Shown: positions 17,067 through 26,563, counted from the stretch's first letter. The stretch is 64,000 nucleotides of DNA from JBBIMS01 sp964531645 (GCA_964531645.1 CAZHEF010000010.1:1-64000); one strand, 5' to 3'. The notes: a model not told the origin generated them from the letters alone. Translations and numbers: made by a program.

Positions 17067-17214
17067 TTCATTGCAAAATGCAAATTTTAAATTGAACATT
17101 TTAAATTCACTAACATTTATTCTTTCATCTTTCATTTTAAAATCTCCAATTTTCAATCTCTAGTTTTTTTCATGCTCTATCTTGCCTTTCTCGCATGTCT
17201 CGCTCATCTCTCTC
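17067..17214. repeat. Dispersed AT-rich repeat, intergenic copy
   Basis: Untranslated copy of the repeat that forms the tadE 5' end at 12592-12716, followed by TCTTGCCTTTCTCGCATG and CTCGCTCATCTC words. It fills the spacer between tadB and the TadZ-TadA gene. Confidence 0.7.
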
Positions 17215-19344
17215 CTATTGCTTTTGTAAGAAAATATCCCTTGAAAAGCTTATCCCTGCTCTCTGGAGGTCATCAAAGAATCTTGGGACAAGACCTGTTG
17301 CTTCAAACTTACCCTGAACCTTTCCATCAGGAGCAACTCCTGTCTGTTTGAATATGAAAATATCCTGGGTTGTTATCTGGTCTCCCTGAATTCCTGTAAT
17401 CTCTGTTACAGCGGTGATTTTCCTGCTTCCGTCAGAGGAGAATCTTGTTATCTGGACAATTACATCAATTGCTGAGGCAATTTGTTCCCTTATTGCTTTT
17501 ACAGGTAGCTCAAATCCAGTAAATAAAACAAGGGTTTCAAGTCTTTTCAGAGCATCCCTTGGAGCGTTAGCATGGATTGTTGTAAGAGACCCATCATGAC
17601 CTGTGTTCATCGCTTGTAGCATATCAAGAGCTTCTCCACCTCGACACTCACCAACTACTATTCTGTCGGGTCTCATTCTCAGACAATTTCTGACAAGGTC
17701 TCTGATTGTGACCTCTCCTTTCCCTTCAATATTGGGGGGTCTTGACTCTAATCTTACAACATGCTCCTGAAGGAGTTGGAGCTCTGCAGAATCTTCAACA
17801 GTTACAATTCTTTCATGAGATGGAATAAAAGAAGAAAGGAGATTGAGAAGGGTTGTCTTCCCTGTTCCTGTTCCTCCAGAGATTATTATGTTCTTTCTTG
17901 TCACAACACAGACCCTCAAAAATTCAAGAATTTCCTTGGAAATTGAACCGAGTTTTAGAAGCTCCTCAGCGGTTAACTTTTTTGTCTTAAACTTTCTTAT
18001 TGTAAGCGTTGGACCTTTCAGTGCCAGTGGTGGAATTATTGCATGAACCCTCGAGCCATCCGTAAGTCTTGCATCCTGATAGGGGGATGATTCGTCAATT
18101 CTTCTTCCAAGGGGGGACATAATCCTTTTTATTACTCCCATAAGATGCTTTTCCGATGAAAAAACATATGGAGTTTTCTGGATTCTTCCATGTTTTTCAA
18201 CATAAATTTCAGAGGGTGAGTTTACCATTATTTCATCTATTTCGGAGTCTTTCAGCATCTTTTCAAGGGGACCAAGCCCAATTGCCTCATCTATAATTTC
18301 GTTTATGAACTGCTGCCTTTCCTGTCTTGAAGAGAAAGGAATTCTTTCCATGTCAATAATGTTGCTTATTATTACGCTGAGCTGGGAAATCAGCTTTTCC
18401 TTTGACTGGGTATCTCCTTCGATCTCAAGATTTATTTTCTGTCTTGTGCACTCATCTACAAGTTTTTTGTGAATCTCAAGCCTTAAATTGGAGGCTTCCT
18501 GAAATTCCTTCTTTGACGATGGGGTTATGGAAGGTTGGGATGGAAGCGATGTCTTCTTTTTCTCAAATGTCCTCATAAGATTCTGAAGAATTCCTTCCGA
18601 TTTTCCCGAACCAATAATTTGGAGCATTAAAGCATCTGTTTCCTTTGTCAGTTTTGAATTGGGGTCCTTTATTACAAATGGTTCCTTTTTGTTAACAGTT
18701 TTTAAAACTGTCTCAGGACTGTAAGAAAAAACAGCGAGGAATTTCCTTTTCAGGAGAGTTTCTATTGTGGCTGGATCAGCGGACGGGTTTGAGCCATTGG
18801 AATTCAGAATTAGCTGAACATTGTTAAGGGAATATTGAAGAGATTGAAGCTGAAAGATGGTCTTTTGTGCCTGATAAACAGAGAGGAGGTCAGGGGTTAG
18901 TGTAACAATGATTAGATGAGATGAGTCGAAAACAGGAATTGTGAAGCTTTCTATTGTGTTACCTGCATCAAAAATTATAAAGTCAAAAGTATTAGATAGG
19001 AAATCTATGATTGTTTCAATCTTTTCGGGAATTATCTGGGCTGAAGATGCAGGATCATCGACATTTAAAGGGAGGAAGAAAAGACCAGCAGGATGTTTTG
19101 CAAACTGGGTTTTCACGAGGTCTAAATTCAACGTAAGATTTTTCGAGAAAATTTTGACAACAGAGACCCCACCTTTTATATCGAGAAGCTGGGAGAGGTC
19201 TGAGCCAAAAGAAGAGGAGAAATCGCAAAGGAGGACATTTTTCTTGGTTTCGACCGCGATGTCGAGAGCAAGATTTGAAGAAAGAATGGATTTTCCCACT
19301 CCTCCTTTAGCACCAAAAAATGTAATTATTCCAGCTCTTCCCAT
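17215..19344 (-). CDS. tadZA: TadZ/CpaE-TadA/CpaF fusion ATPase
   Basis: A 709 aa fusion of two Tad ATPases normally made separately. Residues about 1-250 form a MinD/ParA-type domain with deviant Walker A GAKGGVGKS near 11-19 (TadZ/CpaE, polar localisation) and no receiver domain. Residues about 285-700 form the CpaF/TadA traffic ATPase that powers pilus assembly, with Walker A GGTGTGKTT near 490, the DRIVVGECRGGEALDMLQA block, and TGHDGSLTTIHAN. The reading frame is continuous with no sign of a join artefact. It lies 1 bp after cpaB. Confidence 0.9.
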   Translation of the reverse strand: MGRAGIITFFGAKGGVGKSILSSNLALDIAVETKKNVLLCDFSSSFGSDLSQLLDIKGGVSVVKIFSKNLTLNLDLVKTQFAKHPAGLFFLPLNVDDPASSAQIIPEKIETIIDFLSNTFDFIIFDAGNTIESFTIPVFDSSHLIIVTLTPDLLSVYQAQKTIFQLQSLQYSLNNVQLILNSNGSNPSADPATIETLLKRKFLAVFSYSPETVLKTVNKKEPFVIKDPNSKLTKETDALMLQIIGSGKSEGILQNLMRTFEKKKTSLPSQPSITPSSKKEFQEASNLRLEIHKKLVDECTRQKINLEIEGDTQSKEKLISQLSVIISNIIDMERIPFSSRQERQQFINEIIDEAIGLGPLEKMLKDSEIDEIMVNSPSEIYVEKHGRIQKTPYVFSSEKHLMGVIKRIMSPLGRRIDESSPYQDARLTDGSRVHAIIPPLALKGPTLTIRKFKTKKLTAEELLKLGSISKEILEFLRVCVVTRKNIIISGGTGTGKTTLLNLLSSFIPSHERIVTVEDSAELQLLQEHVVRLESRPPNIEGKGEVTIRDLVRNCLRMRPDRIVVGECRGGEALDMLQAMNTGHDGSLTTIHANAPRDALKRLETLVLFTGFELPVKAIREQIASAIDVIVQITRFSSDGSRKITAVTEITGIQGDQITTQDIFIFKQTGVAPDGKVQGKFEATGLVPRFFDDLQRAGISFSRDIFLQKQ

Positions 19345-19345
19345 T

Positions 19346-20176
19346 TTATCTTCCGGTTGTTCCTCCTCTTATCTCTTCCCATCTAATAATGGGTTTTTTG
19401 ATTTTTTTATCTCCTACAAGAGATGTTGCGTAATAATCTTCAACAGGTGGGACAGGTAGCTTGTCAGCGTAATTCTTTAAAACAAGAGTTAATTTTCCAA
19501 CATTCTGAGCCATTATCAATCTCTGGGAATCTGTAAGGGTTGTGAGAAGAGTAACATTTGTAGGGTATCTTCTTTCTCCGCCAATGTTGATTGTGGGAGC
19601 CTCTCCCGTTGCTCTTCTTTCCCTCTGTTCAATAAGGAGGTCTTCCCTTGTCATTCTTTCCTTTCTCCATTCAACCGCAAGAACAGTAACATTTGGCATC
19701 AAAAGTTTTGTAAAGAAACCTGAAAAAGGACTTCCAGGCCCTTCGCTATATTCGACAGTCAAGAATATGTCAACATTGGACCCGGGAGAGACCTGTCCTG
19801 CAACAGATGTTATTGAATCAACAGGAATCGTAACAGCTCTCATCCCTGTTGGAATTACAAAATCGAGACCCGCCCTTTCAAGGGTATCTGTAGAAGACGA
19901 AGTTATCTGAGTCCCTGCTGGGAGAGGAACAATTGATACCCTTCCAATGACATCCTCAATTCTTTCAAAGGCTTTTGGTTGTTTGAAATTCTCAGGAACC
20001 TCTTTCAACTGGACTATGTCTTCTGTAATAATTGTTCTTGGCAGAATATCTTTTTTTGCCACAACCACATTCTTTACTGGTCCAGCAGATGGTCCCATAG
20101 AACGGGAGAGAACAATTATTAAAATAAGAGCAAATATTGCTCCCACAATTGCAAGGATTACATTTGTCCTTTTCAT
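19346..20176 (-). CDS. cpaB: Tad assembly protein RcpC/CpaB
   Basis: A 276 aa protein with a single N-terminal helix (about 7-26) and then an SAF domain (VVAKKDILPRTIITEDIVQL, about 38-57). The CpaB family block contains GMRAVTIPVDSITSVAGQV and PGSNVDIFLTVEY. CpaB/RcpC is a periplasmic factor thought to work with the secretin. It is 1 bp upstream of the TadZ-TadA fusion and 13 bp after the minor pilin-like gene. Confidence 0.9.
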   Translation of the reverse strand: MKRTNVILAIVGAIFALILIIVLSRSMGPSAGPVKNVVVAKKDILPRTIITEDIVQLKEVPENFKQPKAFERIEDVIGRVSIVPLPAGTQITSSSTDTLERAGLDFVIPTGMRAVTIPVDSITSVAGQVSPGSNVDIFLTVEYSEGPGSPFSGFFTKLLMPNVTVLAVEWRKERMTREDLLIEQRERRATGEAPTINIGGERRYPTNVTLLTTLTDSQRLIMAQNVGKLTLVLKNYADKLPVPPVEDYYATSLVGDKKIKKPIIRWEEIRGGTTGR

Positions 20177-20189
20177 TCTTTCCTCCTAA

Positions 20190-20687
20190 TCACTCGCTAA
20201 CTTTTATTCCATAATAACCCCAAACTGTTCTGTCATCACTTACTTCTATCTTGTTTAACTCATACTCCTCCACTCCAAAGGATTTTGCAAAGGGGATTAA
20301 AACAGGCACCTTTACTGGTCTACTTGCATCTCCAACCCCTTCATTTCCAGTAAAGACTGATGTGAATATTCCTCCAGCAGAGCTTACAGCTGAGCCAATA
20401 CTGCTGAGGTCTAAACTTCCTAAATTTGAGATGAGGTTTTTAATTAAATCTATGGTGTCCATACTTATTAGTCTGAAATCAAACTTGTGGGGTTCAACGG
20501 AAATCATTCCGTGATTTCTTGAATAGACATGACACCATTGCATTCCAGTGACAGCTACAGTGAGCTGGACTATTATGGCACCCGCTATAACAAAAAGAAT
20601 TGTCATCCAGAGAAGTTCTGCAAGAGCTATTGTCCCTCTTTCTTCTCTCATCTTTCTAAGAATCATTTTTCCTTTCTCCTCTCTCAT
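20190..20687 (-). CDS. Pseudopilin-like protein at Tad locus
   Basis: A 165 aa protein with a basic N-terminus, then RGTIALAELLWMTILFVIAG, a TadE/pilin-like hydrophobic helix with Glu at +5 after Gly. A soluble C-terminal domain follows, with a Gly/Ser-rich middle. The ATG at 20687 has AAGGAG 7 nt upstream. ATG 20666 (MILRK) also has a purine-rich site, so the start is uncertain by seven residues. The family is not recognised beyond the N-terminus. Confidence 0.6.
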   Translation of the reverse strand: MREEKGKMILRKMREERGTIALAELLWMTILFVIAGAIIVQLTVAVTGMQWCHVYSRNHGMISVEPHKFDFRLISMDTIDLIKNLISNLGSLDLSSIGSAVSSAGGIFTSVFTGNEGVGDASRPVKVPVLIPFAKSFGVEEYELNKIEVSDDRTVWGYYGIKVSE

Positions 20688-20759
20688 TCTCTTACTCCTT
20701 ATATAATTTGCATTTCAAAATTTACAATTTCCAATCTCCAATACTCCCGTCTTGCCCAT

Positions 20760-21839
20760 TTATCCATACTCAAAAATCAAACTACATTCACCAGCAATTA
20801 TCTCATCACCATTCTTTAGCTCCGCGCTCTTTATTCTCTTTCCGTTCACAAAAGTCCCATTTTTGCTTCCAAGGTCTTCTATGGTTACCAATTCGCCCTT
20901 TACATGAATAGCAAAATGCTCTCTCGATACCCCCTTTTCATTTATGATAACACTGCAATCCGGGCTTCTTCCAACAATATTTTTTCCTTCTGTAAGAAGA
21001 AATTTTCTTTCGCTTAAGGGTGTTCTTATTATGATATAAGGAACAGAAACATAAGCAGTCTTTCCTTCCCCTGGAACCGCTTCTTTCTCTGGCTCTTTTT
21101 CCTCGGGTGTGAATCCAACTGTTTCCATTGGTGAAAATTCAAATTTTTCCTCTGATAAAGCTTTTTCAGGTTCTTTAATTTCTCCAGCTTCAATCTCAGG
21201 TTTGATCTCCTCAGCTACTTCTTCTTTCTTTTCTTCTTCAAAGGAAAATGAAGGGATTTCAAAGGCTGATTCGGGTTTCTCTTCTTTAATTTCCTCTGGA
21301 ACTAACTTTTCCTCATGAATTTCTAATGGAGAAACTTCCTCCTGAATTTTGACTTGCTCTCCCTCTATCTCCATTTCTTTTGGTGGAGCGATTTTTTCAA
21401 CTGGGACTTTAAAAATTTTTGATTCCTCCTTTGTCACTTCATATCCACCTTTTATTATTCTTTTAATCTTTTCCTTTTCATTCTGAAGATTAACTTCTTT
21501 GTCCTTCAATTTTTCAATCTCTTTCTGGACTGATTTTGACTTTTTCTCCTTTTCTGCTTCTTTTATTTCTCCAATTAAATATCTTATCTCAAGACCTTTC
21601 AGGGAATTCTCAAGATCCTGAAGATCTCTACTTATAAGTTCTGCTTCTCTTTCAATCTTTTCAAGCTCATCAGAAAGAAAACTGAAGTCAATTTCTAATT
21701 TAGAGGCAAGTTCCTTTATTTTTAACTTGTAGTCCTCCTCCAATTTCTTTACGACATTCTCAGGGTAATCCTTCTTTAGCTCTGAGAGCTTTTTTATCTT
21801 TTCACATATCTCTTCAATCTCTTCAACTGGGTTTTTCAT
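20760..21839 (-). CDS. FHA-domain protein 4 of Tad locus (coiled coil, soluble)
   Basis: A 359 aa protein. Residues about 1-125 are charged coiled coil (MKNPVEEIEEICEKIKKLSE onward), then a Glu/Pro-rich linker, then a C-terminal FHA domain (about 275-358). The domain has NIVGRSPDCSV, SREHFAI and EDLGSKNGTFVNGKRI, all key FHA positions. There is no membrane segment, unlike the three FHA proteins downstream, so it should be cytoplasmic. It lies between pilin-like genes near the operon start. Confidence 0.85.
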   Translation of the reverse strand: MKNPVEEIEEICEKIKKLSELKKDYPENVVKKLEEDYKLKIKELASKLEIDFSFLSDELEKIEREAELISRDLQDLENSLKGLEIRYLIGEIKEAEKEKKSKSVQKEIEKLKDKEVNLQNEKEKIKRIIKGGYEVTKEESKIFKVPVEKIAPPKEMEIEGEQVKIQEEVSPLEIHEEKLVPEEIKEEKPESAFEIPSFSFEEEKKEEVAEEIKPEIEAGEIKEPEKALSEEKFEFSPMETVGFTPEEKEPEKEAVPGEGKTAYVSVPYIIIRTPLSERKFLLTEGKNIVGRSPDCSVIINEKGVSREHFAIHVKGELVTIEDLGSKNGTFVNGKRIKSAELKNGDEIIAGECSLIFEYG

Positions 21840-21860
21840 AGAAAATGGACACTTAGTGAT

Positions 21861-22100
21861 TTAGCTTCCGAAAATATTCTGTTTAAGATTGTTAAAGGCA
21901 CTGGATACTGCATCCACTGCAGATTTCCACCAGCTTTGAAGTGGTCCCTTAATGAAGAAGACTATTACAGAAATCAAAATCAACGCCACGATTATCAGAA
22001 GAATGTACTCAATTGTTGTCTGACCGCTTTCTCTTCTCTTCGAAAGGTCCCAGGAAAGGAGTTTTGCCCTTACCCATACCTTTAAAACTAAATCCTTCAT
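21861..22100 (-). CDS. Flp pilin-like protein
   Basis: A 79 aa protein with RRESGQTTIEYILLIIVAL: Gly26, then cleavage, with Glu31-Tyr32 at +5/+6, the Flp pilin hallmark. A hydrophobic helix (about 33-50) and an amphipathic tail complete it. It has the right size and pattern for a Flp-family pilin and is second in the operon. The basic leader is longer than usual. Confidence 0.8.
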   Translation of the reverse strand: MKDLVLKVWVRAKLLSWDLSKRRESGQTTIEYILLIIVALILISVIVFFIKGPLQSWWKSAVDAVSSAFNNLKQNIFGS

Positions 22101-22164
22101 CTTTACCTCCTATGGGTTAAAAAACTACTTATTATAGCAAAATATTAATTAATCCTATTATAAT

Positions 22165-22386
22165 CTATTCATAATCGACAGCGTATGATTTTATATCGTT
22201 AAAAAGTTTTTCAATTGATTCAACAGCCTTTGCAGGGAGATCTCTTATCCCATGTTCACCCACCAATCTTTTTGTTATAAGATCAGCGGCAAAAAAGAGG
22301 GAAATGGAAATTATACACAACAAGAGTATATATTCAACAGTAGCGGCTCCTTTGTTTGTCAACATTCCTTTCTGAAAATAATCCAA
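22165..22386 (-). CDS. flp: Flp-type major pilin
   Basis: First gene of the Tad locus. The core is NKGAATVEYILLLCIISI: Gly13, cleavage, then Glu18-Tyr19, followed by a hydrophobic helix and a short tail. As the first, short Flp-like gene it is the best candidate for the major pilin. The 73-residue reading starts at TTG 22386. ATG 22365 (MLTNKG) or the TTG directly after it is at least as likely, given the AGAAAGGA just upstream. The mature part is unaffected. Confidence 0.8.
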   Translation of the reverse strand: MDYFQKGMLTNKGAATVEYILLLCIISISLFFAADLITKRLVGEHGIRDLPAKAVESIEKLFNDIKSYAVDYE

Positions 22387-22403
22387 TATTATATGTTTGT
22401 CAA
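22375..22403 (-). promoter_or_regulatory. Possible promoter of the Tad operon
   Basis: On the minus strand a perfect TTGACA (22398-22403) is followed after 17 bp by TATTTT (22375-22380). It would start transcription only a few bases before ATG 22365, so the message would be nearly leaderless. A TATAAT at 22388-22393 is an alternative -10 without a visible -35. Confidence 0.35.
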
Positions 22404-22694
22404 GTCCTTAAATATATTCCTTAGATCGTCTTTTACAAACCATTTGAGGGGAACATCTCAGATAAGGGTTAAATTTATTTACCGAAGTCCTTTTTGTTCG
22501 AAAGGGTAAATTTTATTTTTCTGAAAGAAATAAAGTAGAAAACAACTCAGATGGGCAGTTGTGGACTTTTAGGCTCCTGTTCAAATTTTGTAGAATTGTT
22601 CTGGTTAATTGCAGTTGAAAGGACTCATAAAAAAATTTAATTAAAAATTAATTTTCATTTATATGTTTTTCTTGAAATATATACCCAAGGAGAA
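22404..22694. other. Intergenic region between divergent pilin and PAP2-like genes
   Basis: No gene seen. It contains an imperfect inverted repeat, AAATTTATTTACC near 22468-22482 facing GGGTAAATTT near 22503-22512, of unknown meaning. A CAAGGAG ribosome-binding site just before 22695 belongs to the PAP2-like remnant. Confidence 0.4.
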
Positions 22695-24046
22695 ATGAGC
22701 CTCAATCGAAAAAAAGGAGATAAGGAACAAAATGGAGTTGACTTTAATACGAAAAATGGTTTAAATTTCCTTTATATGGAAAAAAGGAAAATCAATACGA
22801 GAAACTACTCCTTGTTACTTATTTCGTTTTTCATGATATCTATTGTGCTGATCATTGTTCTTTTCCAGCGTTTCTTTTTTATTCCGAAGATATTGATGGT
22901 CTTTTTTTATCCTTTTTACAGCCGGACTTTTGGGCAAGCTAAGAATATTTCTCCAGGACTGGTGTGTATTTATCGGGTTCCTTTATCTTTTTGATAGCTT
23001 GAGAGGGACAATTTATATAGCCACATGCAGGTTTGGTCTTCCCGTTTACACTACATATGTGATAAAGTTGGAAGAACTCCTCTTTGGATGCATTTCCTCT
23101 GTCTATCTTCAAAAATTGCTTTTGCATAATAATTCCTCAACCCAATTTTCATGGTTTGAAAAATTCGTTACAGTGATTCATGGTAGTCATTTTGTAGCTT
23201 TTCTTCTGATTGGGTTTATTATCTGGCTATATAAATCGGATTATTTTCGTTTTTTAAGATTTCTTTTTATATGGTTATTTCCTTGGGACTTTTGGGCTAC
23301 TTGGTTGTTCCAACGGTCCTCCCTGGATGGCGGCAAATTTTTTGGGTCTATTCCCCCTCATTTTTCGCTTTGTCTGGTATGTTTATAACTTAGTCATCCC
23401 GGATATCAGCTCAGGTTTTGACACGAATCCCATTGCAGATATGCCTTTGTTACATGCAGCCTTCCCTGTTCTTTGTAGTTTTTTTCTTTGGCGTATATGG
23501 CGTTGGAAAGCGGCGTTCTTTTATTGTTATGCACTCTTTATGCAATTTGTCATTGTTTACTCTGGCGAGCACTATATCGTGGATATTTTAGCCGGCGCTA
23601 TTCTGGTTATTATCTGTTATTTTATAGCTCACAAAATAGCCAAGATTAAATCAAAATCCGAAGAAAAACACTCAGACCCAGTAACTATACAGAAAAGCGA
23701 TACTGGTAAGATGGTTCGAGTTGTAATTGACGGTATTTTGATTTTATTCATTGGCACAGTCATAGGGTCTTATAATAAGAATCAATTTATAAATCACAGA
23801 GCTGCCTATAATTTGTATAGGCCAAGATATATCGACTTTTTTAATAACGAAAAGGAATATAGCTCAAACTTTCAGATCCAGCTGTATCTCGGAGGTTACT
23901 ATTTCTTTAAGGGAGAATATCAGAAAGCAATCCCTTATTTTGAAAAAGCCTTGAGTTTGAGTAAAACTTACCAGGAGAAGGAGATAGCTGAAAGTGGGCT
24001 GAATAGGTGTAAAGAATCCCTCAAGCAAAAAATTGGTAATAACTAA
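22695..24046 (+). pseudogene. PAP2-family membrane enzyme, split over several frames
   Basis: Three consecutive frames (22695-22994, 22930-23388, 23327-24046) read as parts of one polytopic PAP2-superfamily protein resembling AUR1/inositolphosphotransferase-type enzymes. The first has the N-terminal helices and the second LQDWCVFIGFLYLFDSLRG. The third has PPWMAANFLG, the catalytic DMPLLHAAFP motif and SGEHYIVDILAG. Near 23285-23320 yet another frame gives LLGYLVVPTV, so at least three indels are needed. The C-terminus carries one TPR-like unit. It is a pseudogene unless the errors are from sequencing. Confidence 0.7.
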
Positions 24047-24142
24047 AGAATTCATTAATATAGTGTTTAGTGAATGTGATGTTCCACAGGACGAAAAAAG
24101 GAAATCTTATCAGAGATTTGGGTTAATTCCAGTAAAAAAAGC

Positions 24143-25915
24143 TCATTGTTTATTAGTTTTAAAGGAAAGTTTAACTTTTAGTTCAAAGGGTGAAAAGTTT
24201 TTGAAGGGGAAGTATAGATTTAATTTTTCTTTCAATATTTCTCCTTCATTCCATTTCTCAGTTGAATAATATCCGTAAACTGGTTTAAATTCTTTTGAGT
24301 AAAAGGTTTTTCTTTTTGAATCCAAGAATTCAATTTCAGCATTAAATACTTCTTCGAGTTTTTTCAGAGCTTTCCAGTAAAGATTTATACTGAAAATCTC
24401 CCTCTCCTCTGGTTTGCTTAAAATATCGTATCCAATTAGGACAATGCTGTCGAAAAAAGTTTGATTCAGGAAAATTTGAGGTTTTGCGTCAGATACTTTA
24501 AATCTATGAGGAGTCTTTTCAACTTTATAAATAAAGCCTTCAGGAATTAGATAATATTTTGAGCTAACCCCTTCCTCAAACCTTGAAAGATATACTTTCT
24601 TTTTTACATAAAGCTTTTCAACATATTCTATCCATTTTTCTCTGTAGTCAAAAGCTATAATTACATCCATTCTGATTTTGTATATCATCTGCCAGTATCG
24701 GTAAAGGGTGGCGTATGCCCAATCGCAGATTATAACACTATTTTTTTCAGTTGAAATTAGACCTGCCCTTGAAGTGTCAGAGAAATAAAAGGATTTCTCG
24801 ATTTGAATTGGAATCTGGAGAAATTTATATGTGAAATAGTAGAAGATGAATAGAAGTGACATGGTTAAAATGAAAAGAGCTTTGAATTTTTTCTGTGGAG
24901 GTGTTCTTTTCCATAACCAGAGAATTCCAAAACCAATCCAGACGGAAAAAATTAAATAGCATGGAAGGTAGAAATGGTGAATATCTTCTACTTGATAATT
25001 TATGCCAAATAGAAAAAGAGAGAAGAACATAAGAGAAAAAAGAATGAATTCTTTTTTATATTCTTTTTTATTTCTCCAGAATCCTATTGCTCCGAAAACA
25101 GTAGCAAGGCCCGGGAATTGGATGAGGAGAAAGGATATAAATTTTAAAATGCTATTTATAAATTCTTTTATATTCTGATTTAAAAACCAAACCCTGAAAT
25201 GACTTCCCGAGATAAAGAGCATAAATTCTTTTAATGATTTAACTCCAGGCCAGAAAATTGTTTCTAAAGATGAGCGTGAACGGATTGGAATGTATAGATA
25301 AGGAAGAAGTCCAAGGAGGAATAGAAAAATCATTTTTGCTAAATCCATTGGTTTTAAGGCAGTTTTTGGTTTGTTAAGGAAAAGATAGATTAGAAAAGAC
25401 GGAAAGAAAATGAGAATTGTCAGATGGTTTGTGAGACTTGACCCTAAAACGAAAGAAAATAAAAAAAGAAATTTTTTCACCCCGCTCTTCCTCCATTGAA
25501 TGAGAATATATATGAGAATTGAGGCAAAGAGAGCGCTAAAAGTGTAAACCTCTGCAATTGTTGAGAGGTAAGAGAAGGTAAGGGAGAATGTAAGGGTGAG
25601 TGTTGAGATGAAAGAAATAAAAAGAGATTTAGTTAATTCAGACAAAATCAGGAATATCATGGAGCAGGTCAGTGCTCCAAAAAATGCAGACATTAGATTT
25701 ATTCTATAAGCAATATCTCCAATTGGAATAAAGGTAAAGAGCTTTCCTAAGAGAAGATAGAGAGGATAACCGCTTGGATGAACTATCGTAAGTTTGTAAG
25801 CTCCGATTACAAATTCTGCTGAATCACCATAAGTTACTGTCGGAGCAAGGTTAAAAAGATAGAATAGGAAAGAGGCAAAAAATATTAGAAAGAAAAACAA
25901 TCTTTTTTTCTCCAT
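24143..25915 (-). CDS. DUF2723-family membrane protein (GT-C-like, TMEM260-type)
   Basis: A polytopic protein of about 590 aa. The N-terminus has the DUF2723 pattern: LAPTVTYGDSAEFVIGAY, then HPSGYPLYLLLGKLF and IAYRINLMSAFFGAL. About ten membrane segments follow, then a C-terminal soluble domain. The acidic residue in GDSAEF matches the first-loop acidic site of GT-C glycosyltransferases, and related TMEM260 is an O-mannosyltransferase, but substrate here is unknown. I prefer ATG 25915 (MEKKRLFF) over the TTG at 25975. The 3' end converges on the PAP2 remnant. Confidence 0.75.
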   Translation of the reverse strand: MEKKRLFFFLIFFASFLFYLFNLAPTVTYGDSAEFVIGAYKLTIVHPSGYPLYLLLGKLFTFIPIGDIAYRINLMSAFFGALTCSMIFLILSELTKSLFISFISTLTLTFSLTFSYLSTIAEVYTFSALFASILIYILIQWRKSGVKKFLFLFSFVLGSSLTNHLTILIFFPSFLIYLFLNKPKTALKPMDLAKMIFLFLLGLLPYLYIPIRSRSSLETIFWPGVKSLKEFMLFISGSHFRVWFLNQNIKEFINSILKFISFLLIQFPGLATVFGAIGFWRNKKEYKKEFILFSLMFFSLFLFGINYQVEDIHHFYLPCYLIFSVWIGFGILWLWKRTPPQKKFKALFILTMSLLFIFYYFTYKFLQIPIQIEKSFYFSDTSRAGLISTEKNSVIICDWAYATLYRYWQMIYKIRMDVIIAFDYREKWIEYVEKLYVKKKVYLSRFEEGVSSKYYLIPEGFIYKVEKTPHRFKVSDAKPQIFLNQTFFDSIVLIGYDILSKPEEREIFSINLYWKALKKLEEVFNAEIEFLDSKRKTFYSKEFKPVYGYYSTEKWNEGEILKEKLNLYFPFKNFSPFELKVKLSFKTNKQ

Positions 25916-26084
25916 TGTCTTCAATTTCAATATATAGCTATAGAAAGTAATTTTCAACGGAGGAGCTAAGTTCAAATAAACTTTAGAGAATAGAGAAATT
26001 TAAGAAACCGCATACAGAGCTTGAAAGGATAGTGTTTCTATGGTATCTCTTTTGAAGTGGACATTAAATTGAAATTTTAACAGA

Positions 26085-26330
26085 ATGGATGTTTATATTA
26101 TTGATCGTGCACGAGAAAGGGGCAAAACAAAGAGATGCTTCAGAAGAAGATTAAAGTAAGATAAAGAAATTAAAGCTAAAAAGGGAAGAAAGGCTAAAGA
26201 GTTTGTTTTTGAGAATGAATGGTCAGGTAATTTTTATTCTCATAAGAAAGTAGTAGTGATATATGTAGAGGAAGGTTTTAATGTTGTTGTAATCACTGTG
26301 TAAAAGTTTTTTCAGGCAATGGAGGCGAAA
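26085..26330 (+). pseudogene. DUF4258-like protein, broken by stop codons
   Basis: From ATG 26085 the frame gives MDVYIIDRARERGKTK, then a TAA at 26157. Beyond it the same frame continues GRKAKEFVFENEW, HKKVVVIYVEEGFNVVVITV, matching the core and end of DUF4258 proteins, then stops again. These proteins are often paired with DUF2283 genes in toxin-antitoxin-like arrangements, and a DUF2283 reading frame follows. It is dead as read. Confidence 0.6.
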
Positions 26331-26332
26331 GA

Positions 26333-26542
26333 ATGTGAATAAGTTATGACCCAAAATATGATATCCTTTATATTAAGCTAAGTGATGCTGAAAAAGTCAT
26401 ATGTAAGGATGTGGAAGAGGATATAACAATAGATATGGATGAAAAAGGAAGATTAGTTGGCATAGAAGTCCTTTCCGCATCAGAACATGTAGACCTTAGT
26501 TTACTTCTTCCAGTTGAAATAAAAAAAGAAGTATTTAGGTAA
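26333..26542 (+). pseudogene. DUF2283 protein with stop at codon 2
   Basis: ATG 26333 is followed at once by TGA, then ISYDPKYDILYIKLSDAE, ITIDMDEKGRLVGIEVL and a short tail to TAA 26540. DUF2283 proteins normally begin MKI/MRI-YDP, so CGA or AGA to TGA at codon 2 explains the break. Starting at the third codon, AUA, is conceivable but rare. Otherwise the coding part is intact. Confidence 0.7.
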
Positions 26543-26563
26543 ACAATTTGAAAGGTAGAATTT

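Noticed and set aside
22388..22393. TATAAT as the pilin-operon -10 box
   Set aside because: No -35 element at a suitable distance; kept only as an alternative to the TTGACA-TATTTT pair.
24033..24269. Plus-strand open frame after the PAP2 remnant
   Set aside because: Its 3' half is antisense to the DUF2723 gene and no family pattern is seen.
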